Positions 39,244 to 51,512 of a DNA stretch of 64,000 nucleotides are shown piece by piece (positions within the stretch are counted from its first letter, which is position 1; every line of letters starts with the position of its first letter). A program made the position numbers and the translations under genes. The notes under the pieces are model-generated. The model had not been told where the DNA came from, did no database searches, and worked only from the letters and a program-made list of their open reading frames with translations. Origin of the DNA: Adineta steineri (taxonomy: Eukaryota > Rotifera > Eurotatoria > Adinetida > Adinetidae); the NCBI GenBank assembly GCA_905250115.1, contig CAJNOI010000001.1:1800977-1864976 (forward strand), written 5' to 3'.

Positions 39244-40754
39244 TCATTTTCCTTTTTTTTTTGCTTTGCCTCCTTTGCCGGCTTTTTTCTTCGGTAATTC
39301 AACGGGTGTTATAAGTATCTTTTGTAAATCTAGAAAAATTAAAAAATAAAGAGTAGATTATTAAAATAACAAACAATGAGATTATTACCATCAATAACAA
39401 AATAACCATCAGCATGACTTAGTTGTGATAAAAGGAGTTCGATATCATCCTCTGGCCAATCACAATTTTTAAGTAAATATACAAAATTATCAACCATTAA
39501 TTTTGATTTTTGTTCAGGATCGAGAATATCAAATGCCTCTTGTAATTGTTGTTTATCATCATTAGTTGGAATATAATATTCATGAACAACTGTCAAAAAA
39601 TCAGCAAATGATAAACGATCATCCGCTTTTTCGTCTATATAAAACAAAAAATGTAAAAGAAACAATTTTTTAATACAATATGCAAATATTTTTTCAAGGG
39701 TTTGATAATAAAAATATTCTTCTAAAGAATATCGGAACAAAAAAAAAGGCTTACAAATGCATCAGTATTAAAAATTTATAAGTTAACCGAACATAAGAAA
39801 TGCGATAAAAGAATACAAATTAGTACCCGTTGTTCTATTTGATCTATTATTTTTTAATATGAATGTATACAAACCTGGATCTTCATTTTGTTGATGAGTT
39901 TGTTTAAGTAATTTCGCTTTTTCAATCATATCTTTAATCGTATCTTCTGTTGGATTTTGGCCAGAATGACGAAATGCTTCACCGATTGTTTCTATACGAA
40001 TATAATCATTTTTCTTAGCGATTTTTTTAAAACCAAAACTGAGCACTAAAAATAAATATAAAATTTGTTATTTAATATTTGAAATCGAATTATCACGTTA
40101 ATATTATTACAAATAAAACGATTACAATATTTACAGGAAAGGTGAAATTTAATATTATTATATTTATAATTTGTTTTTTTTAGATGTCGCTCTTTAAAAA
40201 GAAAAACTTTTTCTTAATGATAGAATAATTCGTTTTTATTCACTGAAATTCTATCTTAGCTTGTATAAATATTTGAAGTAGCTTTCGTGGTGATGTCATA
40301 AGAAACATTCCAATCGTTTATAGTAACATCTGTCTATATTTGCATGTACTATCGTAATAGCCGTCTGTATGCCTTAGAGAGCTAACTTTAGTTAACACAG
40401 CTGGGATATTTCACATTTTTGTTTGTCTTGATAGATTTCATTATCCTTATTATAACATACCGAATGTTATTTCTTATGTGTGAAAATAGAAAAAAAAAAG
40501 AAATTTAATAATATCAATATAAAAAAAAAATACTTACAGTCTCGAGAAGTTTCATCTAATATTTCTTCGTAATTAACTGTTGTTTGACCAAAGTCATTTC
40601 CGGGTCCCTGAAGAAATAGAAAGCTTATAATACATTTAATATTTTCAATGATAATTATTACAAGAAAATCAATCGTATTATTCAATGGCGCGGTCAAGGT
40701 TTGTTCCATTGCACCATACTGTCGTGAAATATCAGTTCGATCATCAGAGTCCAT
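39244..40754 (-). CDS. EF-hand-fold protein with Lys-rich tail, possibly ciliary (DRC8/EFCAB2-like)
   Basis: Multi-exon gene starting MDSDDRTDISRQYGAMEQTL. Middle exons read FGFKKIAKKNDYIRIETIGE and HSGQNPTEDTIKDMIEKAK, then DRLSFADFLTVVHEYY and LQEAFDILDPEQKSKLMVDN. This is the spacing of a calmodulin-type four-helix-pair protein, but the loops lack most calcium ligands. The IGxAFRxxGxxPTE and AFDxLD patterns recall DRC8/EFCAB2 of the axonemal dynein regulatory complex, though calmodulin-like proteins of other kinds share them. The last exon adds a basic tail (PKKKAGKGGKAKKKGK) ending at the TGA at 39244. The calcium-binding ability is doubtful. It shares a 308-bp divergent spacer with the gene at 41063. 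Confidence 0.7.
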
Positions 40755-41062
40755 TATAGAATTTTTTCCTTAATTTTTGGCAATCTTTTTCTTTTTAACA
40801 GTGTGTTGCACTAATGACACGTCTATAACTCTAATGTTGCCAAGGTGAGCCCCCGTTGTTATTGAGAAAAGAAAGAAAGAACGAATCATGTCTTTTCCTT
40901 TTTTTCTTCTCGATCGTTCTTGTTGACTATTGTGTGTTGTTATTGTCGTTTTTGCTTTTTTTTATATTTGATCGTTAGAGTAAAAAACAATTTCACATCG
41001 GTTCGCAAAATTTATTCATATAAACTAATTTTTTTGTTTGTTTTTATTTTTCTAGAAGAAAC
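40755..41062. promoter_or_regulatory. Compact divergent promoter region
   Basis: 308 bp between two outward-transcribed genes. The last bases before the plus-strand ATG contain tttttctag followed by aagaaac, an acceptor-like site 11 bp before the start. No other motif was identified. Confidence 0.4.
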
Positions 41063-41965
41063 ATGAAATTACCATCATCACCGTTGATTGTGTATTCATT
41101 TATTTATTCGATTTTGCTTTTACTATCAACAATTTTACATTTTGTTTTGCTTTCATTGATTTCTTCACCATTATTACGTATTTATATAATCGACTTCATT
41201 GTCACATGTCTTCTATTCTTAATTGGTAACTTTATTTTTTTATCAAATAATATTTATGATCTCCATTGGCCATTAATTCCACTGATATCTTCAATTTATT
41301 TTCATTTGACATTAAATTCCATAGAATTTTTACCATTTAAATGTCTTCCACTTTTTCTTCTCATTTTTCTATGGTCAAGTCATTTGATATGGCAAACAAT
41401 ATCGTCATCAGATAATATTAAACATGAAGATTGGCGATATCAAATGATGAGAAAACAATATGGAAATAATTTTTTAATATTTGCATTTTTTGCTTTACAT
41501 TTATTACCAATGTTTGAAGTATTACTTGGTTCATCATCAATATATTACATCTATACTTATAATAATATACATAAAAATTTAACAATAGGTGATATTTTAT
41601 TATTGTTAATTATTTTACTGGGTGTATTATTAGAAAATTATGCTGATAAACAATTAGCAGAATTTCGATGTCATAGAAAAAAATCAAGAGAACATAAATT
41701 TTCTGTTTTATCAACTGGTCTTTGGAAATACAGTCGTCATCCAAATTATCTCGGTGAAATTATATTTTGGTGGGGTTTATTTTTTCTTGGTTATTCTCAT
41801 AATGCTCCATTATGGTGTGCATTTGGTCCATTACTTATTACATTAATGATGTATTTCGGATCCATTCCAATGAGTGAAGAACGATTATATCGAAAATATC
41901 CCGAATATAAATTTGTACAACGACGAGTATCAATACTCATTCCAACATTTGGTTTATTAGGATAA
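41063..41965 (+). CDS. Multi-pass membrane protein of the DUF1295/steroid 5-alpha-reductase C-terminal group
   Basis: Single uninterrupted 300-residue ORF. About seven hydrophobic segments are followed by the diagnostic C-terminal block GLWKYSRHPNYLGEIIFWWG and SEERLYRKYPEYKFVQRRVS. In this superfamily (steroid 5-alpha-reductase, DUF1295, ICMT-like) the block binds NADPH or a similar cofactor. The GLW.YSRHPNY.GE form is closest to DUF1295 proteins, which are common in bacteria, protists and plants and present in some animals. The substrate is unknown. The gene has no introns, unlike nearly all its neighbours, which could reflect retroposition or transfer. It is probably in the endoplasmic reticulum. 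Confidence 0.8.
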   Translation: MKLPSSPLIVYSFIYSILLLLSTILHFVLLSLISSPLLRIYIIDFIVTCLLFLIGNFIFLSNNIYDLHWPLIPLISSIYFHLTLNSIEFLPFKCLPLFLLIFLWSSHLIWQTISSSDNIKHEDWRYQMMRKQYGNNFLIFAFFALHLLPMFEVLLGSSSIYYIYTYNNIHKNLTIGDILLLLIILLGVLLENYADKQLAEFRCHRKKSREHKFSVLSTGLWKYSRHPNYLGEIIFWWGLFFLGYSHNAPLWCAFGPLLITLMMYFGSIPMSEERLYRKYPEYKFVQRRVSILIPTFGLLG

Positions 41966-42183
41966 ATTTTAGTTCGATTTTTTAACTTTATTCTCGCATA
42001 TTTCGATTATTCTTGTTCAGATAAAAAGAGTTTATTGTGTTGCATTCCACTTCCTTTTTTGTTCTTCTTGTTGGCTCATATTATTTTATGCAACAATATA
42101 TACAGTTGTAAAAAATATAGGAATTAAATACATATATATATAAAATACACGATCAGTAGTGAACTGAAAAAGTAAATAATCTT

Positions 42184-45100
42184 TCAAAGCTCATCATTAG
42201 TATTAGAATTTCCAGAATATATATCTGCTAATCGTGCAAATTTTGGTCCGAGTGAATACAAATAATTCTGATCAATATCATTTTGTAATGATAAAGAATC
42301 AATTGAACTTAAATCTGATGGTATTGAACCTACGCCTTCATATTGATAACGTAATTGTGTATCATTGGCATGTGATAGAACTCGTTGATTTAATTTTTCT
42401 TCAATATAATCACCAAGTGAGGGGCGACCATAAGTTATTAGATCGCTATTATCTAAACAAATATGGAAATATTTTTTTTTCCATGACATATTTATTTAGA
42501 TTATTCGTACTTAGTTGATCATTATTTAGTATAATACTACCATCTGTCAAAGCATAAATTGGTTTTTTTAATATACGAAGGTTATACGCCGAATAATCTT
42601 CTTCTCCGGCAGTTTCTCTAATACAAAAGAAAAGGTCAATTAGAATGATTTGTTTACAAATTTAGGCTTCATATATGTATATGTATATATATATAATGGA
42701 TGTTAAATAATGCAAAGCTTTGAGTATTCTAATATTCACAAATGTCGTTTTCCCTGACTTACAATCAATCGCTATAATTAAAAATTTCAATTAATATTCA
42801 TATAGTTCAAATTACAATTAAGTGATCTTTCTGTAAATTAATATTTAGATAAAATCAGCTAATATATATAGAAACGAGTTTTATAACTTACTTATAATCA
42901 ACAATAGTATCTCGTGTATCATCTATATACAATCCAGATAAAGTTGTTAATTGTTGTTTTTTTCTTATTAATGCTAATAAAGTCATTACAATAATTGTTG
43001 TTAAAAGTAATAAAACAAGTGCAATAATTAACCATGTATACCAAGGTATAATAATTGTATTTTTTTCGGTCGTACATGATTTTGTAATTGAACAAGGACA
43101 TTGCCCATAATTAGAATTATTTGATGAATGATGTTTAGACATATCAAGATAATAACCATTTGATAAAACATTACGTATACAACCTTTAAATGGATTTACT
43201 GATGATTGTAATTGATAGAGATTTAATACAGATGAATTAGGCGGTAAACCACCAAGATATAATTCAACAATTGATGAATTATATGTGTTCAAGGTCGTAT
43301 TGACTGTTTCATTATATTGACAATCATTAACTGACACAAGGACATTTGAACCAAGAATCTAAAAGAAATAAAATTAATTTCTTCAAAAAAAAATAATAAT
43401 AGAAGTTATTAACCTGATATTCAACATGATACCATACTGATGCATTTAATTCAGTATTATTTGCGTATAATTTAGTTTCTCGAAAATGAAATTTTAATTT
43501 AAAGTTAACGATTTCAATAGCTATCCAAAAGAAATCATTTATATTGGATACATTTTGTCCATATAATAAAATCAAACCATTTGATATGGTAGTTTGTAAT
43601 AGAAAATCAAATGAAAAACGTGTTGGAGGAAAATTAGAAAATGTTGAACTATCATATATTGCATATCCTTCATCATTTCCATCAAATGTTCGTCCAAGTA
43701 CTTCACAACAAGATCCAACTGGGCCATTAGATAATGAAACTGATCCCAATGGACAATATGATAAATTATTATATGCAGATATAGCACAATTAGGTGCTGT
43801 ATTTATTAAACTAATAGTATAATTGGAATTAACACAATCAGCTGAATCAAGAATATTAATACCAACGAAAGATGCTTGATCTGTATCGATAACAGAAGGA
43901 TTTAGTCCAATAATTCGTGTGGGTCGACATATCGTATCTTAATAGTGGAAAATAGAATAGATGATAGACTTCTATATATATTATAAACATATATTTACTT
44001 TTAGGACAAAAATAATTGTTACAAGGATTTGGTCCACTAGCAGTTGCGTTAAATTGAAAATCTGATTGAAATTTACCAAGATTCGCATTGAGTTTATCTT
44101 CAACTTGATATCGATACGAATCTGATACGTAAAAAATAACGTCAGTTAATGATTCCGCTTTCTCAACATCCAAAGGTTTGGGTGGATAAAACGGATTTCG
44201 ATATTGATATACGGTACGTAATGAAAGTATAATTATTGAAGAAATTTTAACTGATAATATTGATGCAAGTGCTTGACGAAGTTTGTCAAGACGATAACCA
44301 AGTGTCGGATCAATTAACGTTGTAGGATATTCACCTTAAAGAAAAATCAATAAAATTTCAAAGTGTAGATAAGATTTTTATTTACCTTGAATACGAATTG
44401 TTGATGCTTCTCGAATATATTCACTATCAATATTTTGAACATCGAGTTTAATTGTACTCAAAGCTGATGGCAGACTTAGTTTAGTCACATCAACATATAT
44501 TGTAGAAACTCCAGGATATAGTACGTTTGATGTAGTTAAAAAACCTTCTGAAACATTAAAATTTTGTCCATTATTATTATTTCGTATAGAATAAATTCTA
44601 TTATCTCGAACACAATCATTTGAATCACTAACATAAATTGAGCCAAGTTTAATATTACGTAAAGAATTTTGATAACCATTTACATAAAGAATTTTTATTA
44701 TTTTATCACCATTATATATTGCATATGTATTATTTGGTTTACCACGAACCATAATTGGAATGGTTGTTACTGCAAACGAACCATTAATAACACTTGCATT
44801 AATTGTAACATGTAAATACTTAGTTGTTGTACAATTTAAAGTACCATTATATATTAAAGTAAAAGTTTTGTTAGAACTTAACGTAGGAGGTAAGAATTCA
44901 AAATTCGTTGAATTAATAGTTTTGACTTCATATAAAGTTCTATTTGCTGGTTCATCATAATCTATAAACTCAATTGGAATCATAGGATTAATACCTTCAT
45001 CTATAATCCATGGAAAGTTCTATATTTAAAATAAAAAATAAATTAGTTATCAAATTATGTCAGTAAATCTTAACCTTTAGTATGGGTGCTTTATTATTGG

Positions 45101-48100
45101 CCTTGATTACATTAATACGAACTGGTACATAACTCGATACACCTGTTCCATTCTCATCAATTGCTTCAATTGCAAAATTATATATTGAACTACCAAATGG
45201 ATAATCATAAGAAAGACCCGGTGCTTTAATACCAATTGTAATATAATCATCAGTTTTATTCAAAACTAAATTATTTAAATTTAATTGATGATTAGTATCA
45301 TAGATTTTATAATGAAGAGTTGCTGTTAGATTGTCAGGATCAATTGCTTTAATCTAAATAGAATTAATTATTTTAAGAAATATAATTTTACACGAAAATA
45401 GAATTTGTAATTATCATTTGTGACATTGATTTAAATAGAATTTGATATGAGACAATTAGTGATGCATTAATAAAGTAATTTGTTAATAGAAAAATGATTA
45501 CTTTTCATATGAAAAATTACTATAATTAATACATAGGTAGAAAATAGTACCCAGTTTTATTTAAAAGTAGAAATATGTATTTGTAGTATGTCATAACAAC
45601 TTACCATAGATCCATCGAGTACTGTATATGCAGTTTCTTCATTGACTTTATATTCAAAAGAAGTAAAACCAGGCATTAGTTTGAAACAAGGTGCTTTAGT
45701 ATTTTGTGCAGTTAATGTAATATTTACAATAAGTGTTACTGTATTTTTTGTATCAAATGCGAATAAAGTGAGTGTATAAATTGATTGTGATGTATAATCT
45801 AATGGGGCAATAACTTCTAGTGATCCTGTTGCTTCATATTGTGTACGATTTGGATTATCTGAATTATTTGATAATAAAATAAATTTGAAAGCATTACGAA
45901 TATTTCCACTTAATATCCCCAAAGTAAGCTTTGTATCAATATCTTTATCGACTATTGAAAAATTACCGATAGTAGTTCCACTTGATGTTGTTTCATTTAT
46001 TGTGATATTTACCATTGAGTTCATCGTATTAAATTCTAAATAAATAATTTTTTTCTTGTTCGATACTTCAAAATTTTACCTGGTAGATGTTCATTAATAC
46101 GAATAACTTGAACATCAATTTGCAAATCTTCTGTATGATTTACATTATTATCCCATGATGGTACAGTATTATACGCTGTGATAAATAATCGATAGGATGT
46201 TTTATTGATATTTGTTTCGTCAAATACTGTATTTGTCCATATAGTACCATTGGATTCAACATGAAAAGTTTCATTTGTTTCTTTATCACTTAATTGTTGA
46301 TTTAAACGATATTCAACATGATTATTTCTAGCATCAACATCACGATCATATGCTTGAACTTGTGCAATTATACGTCTTCCCTGTTCATTTTGAACAACAC
46401 TCAAAGTAATAGAACGAATATCAAATGTTGGAATTTGATCATTTTCATCAATTAATCTTATTGTTATTGAATCCACTAATGGCGGATCAACAAGAACACG
46501 AATATAAAGTACATATTTATCTTGAATTTCAGCATGAAGACCACTAAAGATTATACAATATCAAGCATAATAATTTCATGGAATTCGCTATCGAACTTTT
46601 AGTCATGTTAGATTGTTTCCCTTCACGTATCTCAATATGATATATTTTATCTCATAAAAATCTCTGAATTATTTATTCGATAGATTCTAAACTCTTACTT
46701 GATAACAGCAATACCACTCCTAAATATCGATCCATCTTTTATAACTGGTATAGCACGAAATGGCATATTTGTCTGATTTAGAAATGGACTATAAACAGTC
46801 ATAATAGATGATGTATCTGAGGTTAAAGTATACATAATCGATCCATTAAAACTTGAGTTATTATCAAATACTGGCTGATTTAGATATTTTTCATAAAATT
46901 TTTCTGTAATCGAAATATTAAAATTTTCATTAAGTGGATTAAGCCATCTTGCAGGTGGTAAATCATCATTGTCATTGTAATAAATCGTTACTGTTGCATT
47001 ATTTTCACTAAGTAATTGTGGTGTACCACAATCTTGTGCATACACATCAAATGTTATTGGAAAACGACTAGCGTCCAATGCTTCTATTCCAGAAATATCA
47101 CTACGAAAAGCAATATATCCTGTTCTACGATTTATTGTAAAATATGGAATATATAATGATCCAATATAATAATTAATTAAACCATTTAAACCTGAATCAG
47201 CATCATCTGCAACTATACGTAAAAGAGTTGTATTATTTATAGTAGGAAAAGATGAACGATAGATTGTATAACTCCAAGATGTCATAGCAAATTCTAAATG
47301 AATAAATAAATTGACGTATATTATTTAATTGATTTATTTAACTTTACTTGGTCGATTATCATTAATATCGATTAAATCAATACGCAAACTACAAAATGCT
47401 GAAATAATAAAAACTTTTAAACTAGAAGAAAAATTTTCAAATATTATATTGACCTTGTCGTTGAGGTTTACCATTATCCATAGCTAATATAAATAAATAC
47501 CAAACTCGTGTAGTACCTAGAAGAAAATATTATTCTCACAAAATTATCATCATTTTATTACCTGGTTCATCATAATCAAATATTTCATTTGTTTTAATTA
47601 AAGCTTGACGCGTTGCACCTGTTTGATTCAATTGTTCAATATAAAACTGAGAATAAGCTGTATTCCTTAAACCACTAACTACATAACAGAAAAAAACGAA
47701 AAAATTTGTTTTTTATTTAAATATACTATTGAATTATTCATTAACCTGTTGTTCTTGATTGCTCAGATGGAAATAATATATTAATTTGTCCATTTTCTCC
47801 TCGATCATCATCATATACATATAATAATGCGATCGTTTGTTCTCTTATATTATTCTCAGGAAATTGTATACTTGTACCGCATATATTTTGTAAAAATCTT
47901 GGTGAATTTTTATTGACTGTTATTATAAAAATTGTAATTACTATTGATTCTGAATGACATAAAGGATCTGATAACAAACAAGGTGAATCTTTAATTGTGA
48001 TTGTTTCATTAAAATGATCGACTAATAAACCAGGACTAAATGGATGTTCAAGTCGTAAAACACCTGTATATAATCCAATTGAGAATTGTGTACTTGTTGT

Positions 48101-48825
48101 CGAATAGAAAATTTCATCTCTATCATCATCAGTCGCATAAACCGTACCGAATTGTGTACCTATTTCAGCTGTTTCACTAATGTAAAATTCTTGTTTATCA
48201 GAAATAAATCTTGGACGATGAACATTATCATTTTTTAAATCTATTTGAACTAAAGCTGTTGAAACTGCTGGTGGTCGATCAGAAAAATATTGTTTTGCAA
48301 TTAATTCAAATAAATACCGATTGTAAGGTAAAGAATAATTCAATGGACTAAATGCAACATCTATATATATCAAATGAATTAGTACTTATTTTTTAATACA
48401 TACGAAGTATTAGTAACAAGACTGTAAGTATCATTAAGACTGTCGTCTTTCTTAACAATAAAACTTGGATCACTTGATGTTACATCTATATTTGTTTCTG
48501 TCTGTCTCAGAATACGACTAGTAAAATTTGTTGAAATATAACTAGGTCGATCGTAATTTGTTCGAGATCGGACAGTAAATTGGAATACTGTTGTATCATT
48601 TGGAGTCGCTACAGAAAGATCAGAATGACTAGTATAAACTGTCTGATTAAAGAGTGGTCCAGCAAAACTAATATTATACTAAAATTAAAAGAACAGACGA
48701 ATGCAGAGAACTTTTTTTATTATAATTAAACATACAAAAAAGTCTGGAATATCATTTTGACATAATTGACCAGAAGTAAAATTAATTTTAATGTAGAAAA
48801 TAAATAATAAATATAATTTCATCAT
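42184..48825 (-). CDS. Classical cadherin with LamG domain and catenin-binding tail
   Basis: Calcium-dependent cell-adhesion receptor. Starts with a signal peptide (MMKLYLLFIFYIKINFTSGQ). Many exons carry cadherin repeats marked by linker motifs such as DINDNRP, DENDQIP and NDNVHRPRF, probably eight or nine in all. A Cys-rich stretch and a laminin-G domain (FSFDFLLQTTISNGLILLYG ... FKGCIRNVLSNGYYLDM) precede one membrane helix (WLIIALVLLLLTTIIVMTLL). The cytoplasmic tail has GEEDYSAYNL near the membrane (p120-binding position) and ends with YEGVGSIPSDLSSIDSL and YLYSLGPKFARLADIYSG. These match the beta-catenin-binding pattern YEGSGS..SLSSL and GPRFKKLADMYGG. Ectodomain plus LamG is the invertebrate (type III/IV) arrangement. 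Confidence 0.9.
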
Positions 48826-50278
48826 TGTATATCTGAAATAACCTAATTTATTAGAAGAGAATCACATAATTTTTACCTCGTTCTTTGTTCAGGTCATAGT
48901 TGTTAGTAAAACAAGAAAGAGAGAAGAAAAAAAGAGAATAGATTAGATGCAAATAAACCTTAGAAGACATTCAATGATTGGTTTAATCATTGATAAGACT
49001 ATCAAATATATATACAAATCAATTTAAGAATAAGTATTCATACTATAAGTTAAGAACAAAATCTTCCTGATAAAATATCATTTGAAAAAAAAACACACTT
49101 TTTGTTTCTCGCTGTCTGTCTTAGTTGACATTTGGCTATATGAGATGATTATTAATATCATAAAAATCCACTGAACAATGATTCTTCTCGTCTTTCTAAT
49201 AAACAAAGAAAGATGATATAAACTTATATACTTTTCAAGATTTTTTTTTTCTTGAAAAATGATCATATCAACAAACGATTAAAGAAAAAATTATGCAATA
49301 ATCATATATCTGGCAAAATTCAATGATTTTTAAATTTATATACTAACTACACTAATCTTTGATAATAATATTCAGACATTTTACAAAATTAATGCTTTTA
49401 TGCCTTATCTTTGATTTATTCATTTGAAGATATAGTTTTAAAAAAAAGTGTACATGACTTTTTAAAGATGAATGTGGAACAAATATATGATGTATATGTA
49501 CATATTCATAGTTTCACTATGCACACATAACCTCAATCGTGATCATGTGTTTCCTGTTTAATAAATAGTAATAGTGGATTATGGTATATATGCAAATAAC
49601 ATATCGAATGTCAAACATTCATATAAACGACAGGACAGTTTGTAGTATTATACGTAAAATACAACATGTAATCGCTAATATCAATACATGATTTAAAACA
49701 TTTCTTGATAAATATATACAGTTTAGCGGTTATTAAATTCTTATAAGAATGAAATTAATTCAATTTAAATTTATGATCTATTACTACTATTCATATGCTA
49801 AACTAAATCAAACTATTCCATATGCTAAAAACCAAGGTTATACATATATTTGTAGTCAGACAATAATGTTCTCATCTTTTACAAACATTTTCTACTTTCT
49901 CTTATATCTTGATTTCAGTTAATAAGATCGAATAACTATACAATATATATTCTTCTACCTAAAGAACATGTCTATTTACACAATTGCGTTATACATCCAA
50001 CAAATTTATCATAGATAGAGATAAATTTTTGTAAGTGACATATAATCAGCTCATTCTATCTCATCTACATACTAGAACTATTGCGATGACATTGAAAGAT
50101 TGGCACACAAACACTAAATCATTCTTTGCTAAATCGTAACTCAAATGTTTAATTATGCAAACGTCTTATTCTAATGAATAAAAATTATTAGCTATTCAAA
50201 AAAAAAGTAAATATGTTTATTACTATTTATTTGTCAATAGAGAAAAAAACACACACAATTTATGTATAAAAATAAGAA
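48826..50278. other. Intergenic region, no gene recognised
   Basis: 1.45 kb of AT-rich DNA between the 5' end of the cadherin gene and the 3' end of the homeobox gene. It should contain the cadherin promoter. No ORF longer than about 60 codons looks coding. Confidence 0.5.
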
Positions 50279-51162
50279 TCAAAAAGAAACATGTTCAGAT
50301 GACGATGATTGTTGTCGTTGTTGAAGAAGATTAACTTGATTGTTTAACGAATCAATTTGTTGTTTAAGTAGTTTTTGAGCTAATTTTGGATTTGTATCGC
50401 CACGACGTGAACGAGCATTATTAAACCATGTATTAACTTGTGCCAATGTAATATTGCATTCCATAGCAAGACGATCTTTTTCTGCTTCAGTTGGACGTTT
50501 TTTCATTGCATAAAATGCATTAAGATGTTCAATAGCTTCATCACTAATACGTTTACGTGCCTATAATAGAGAAACATATTAATTTATAAGATATAATCAT
50601 ATAAGAATCACTTACTGGACATAGAGATGGTGATGATGTAGTTGACTGTTGTTGTTGTTGCTGACGACGGCGTCTTGGTTGTGAATCCTAGACAAAAAAA
50701 AGAAATATAAGATAATTCATGTACAAATGAGTATTGACTACTATTATAAAGCTAATTACTCACGATAAATTCTCATTCATCAACATGAAAAAAATAGTTT
50801 GAATCTTACCTTGATTGATGGAATAAGACATACGTTACTTATTGGAACTGGTGTACTGCTGGCAAATGGTTCTGAATATTGTGTCATTGGATATGGTGTT
50901 GGACTGTAATATGATGGATCTAAAATAAGAAAAATTAATATAGAAGATTTGTTTTTCTTTATAATGAGATTCACTTACAAGTTTGTGATGGCATGTAGAA
51001 TGATTCGTTTGTATATGGACATGATGAAAAATGAAATGAAGATGATGGTGGTGGTGGTGATGAATAAACATATGATGAATAAGCAGAATCATAAAGTGAT
51101 AAATCTGATGTTGGTGATGATGGATACATGTATGATGATGATGATGATTGAGATTGTTGCAT
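50279..51162 (-). CDS. Atypical homeodomain transcription factor with leucine-zipper-like tail
   Basis: Four exons. The N-terminal 100 or so residues are Ser/Tyr/Pro-rich (SQSSSSSYMYPSS, SPPPPSSSFH), typical of an activation domain. A basic, Gln-rich segment (DSQPRRRRQQQQQQ) precedes a homeodomain running from ARKRISDEAIEHLN to QVNTWFNNARSRRGD. Helix 3 keeps W48, F49, N51 and R53 but has Asn at position 50, where most classes have Gln, Lys or Gly. Helix 1-2 length is standard, so it is not a TALE class. Directly after comes LAQKLLKQQIDSLNNQVNLL, with Leu/Ile/Val at heptad spacing, which could form a dimerising coiled coil. An alternative start 11 codons upstream (51195) is possible. Homeobox class could not be assigned. 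Confidence 0.78.
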
Positions 51163-51263
51163 GGTTATGTATTGTATTGTATTAAATGTTAACAAGAAAT
51201 GTTAGTAATGTTTGTTAAAAAATATTTCCGATATATACTCTTGAAATAGTTTAATATGTTCGC

Positions 51264-51362
51264 ATCAATTAATGATGTTAACTAATTGATGCAAGCAATA
51301 AGAGAGAACAAGAGAGAGAGAATGATTTAATTGATGCGATATATCGAATCAATTAAATCAAT
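51264..51362. promoter_or_regulatory. Cluster of five ATCAAT/ATTGAT homeodomain-like sites
   Basis: The hexamer ATCAAT or its complement occurs at 51264, 51285, 51330, 51348 and 51357, four of the five followed by TA to give TAATTGAT-type sites. The first two form a perfect inverted pair (gcatcaatta and taattgatgc). The cluster starts about 100 bp upstream of the homeobox ATG. Confidence 0.5.
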
Positions 51363-51512
51363 TAAATCAAACTCGTCCGTCGGTAAGCAAGATGATAATA
51401 ATAATAAAAAAATGATAGTCTATTATACATATATTTTGAAAAGTGTTGATAGAAATTTAATATATACAATGGTAACATAAAAAAAGAAAAAGTATAGAAT
51501 TAGTCTATGATA

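Noticed and set aside
42184-42198. C-terminal NDEL of the cadherin as an ER-retention signal
   Set aside because: The tail is cytoplasmic (after the membrane helix), so a luminal KDEL-type signal cannot act; the match is chance.
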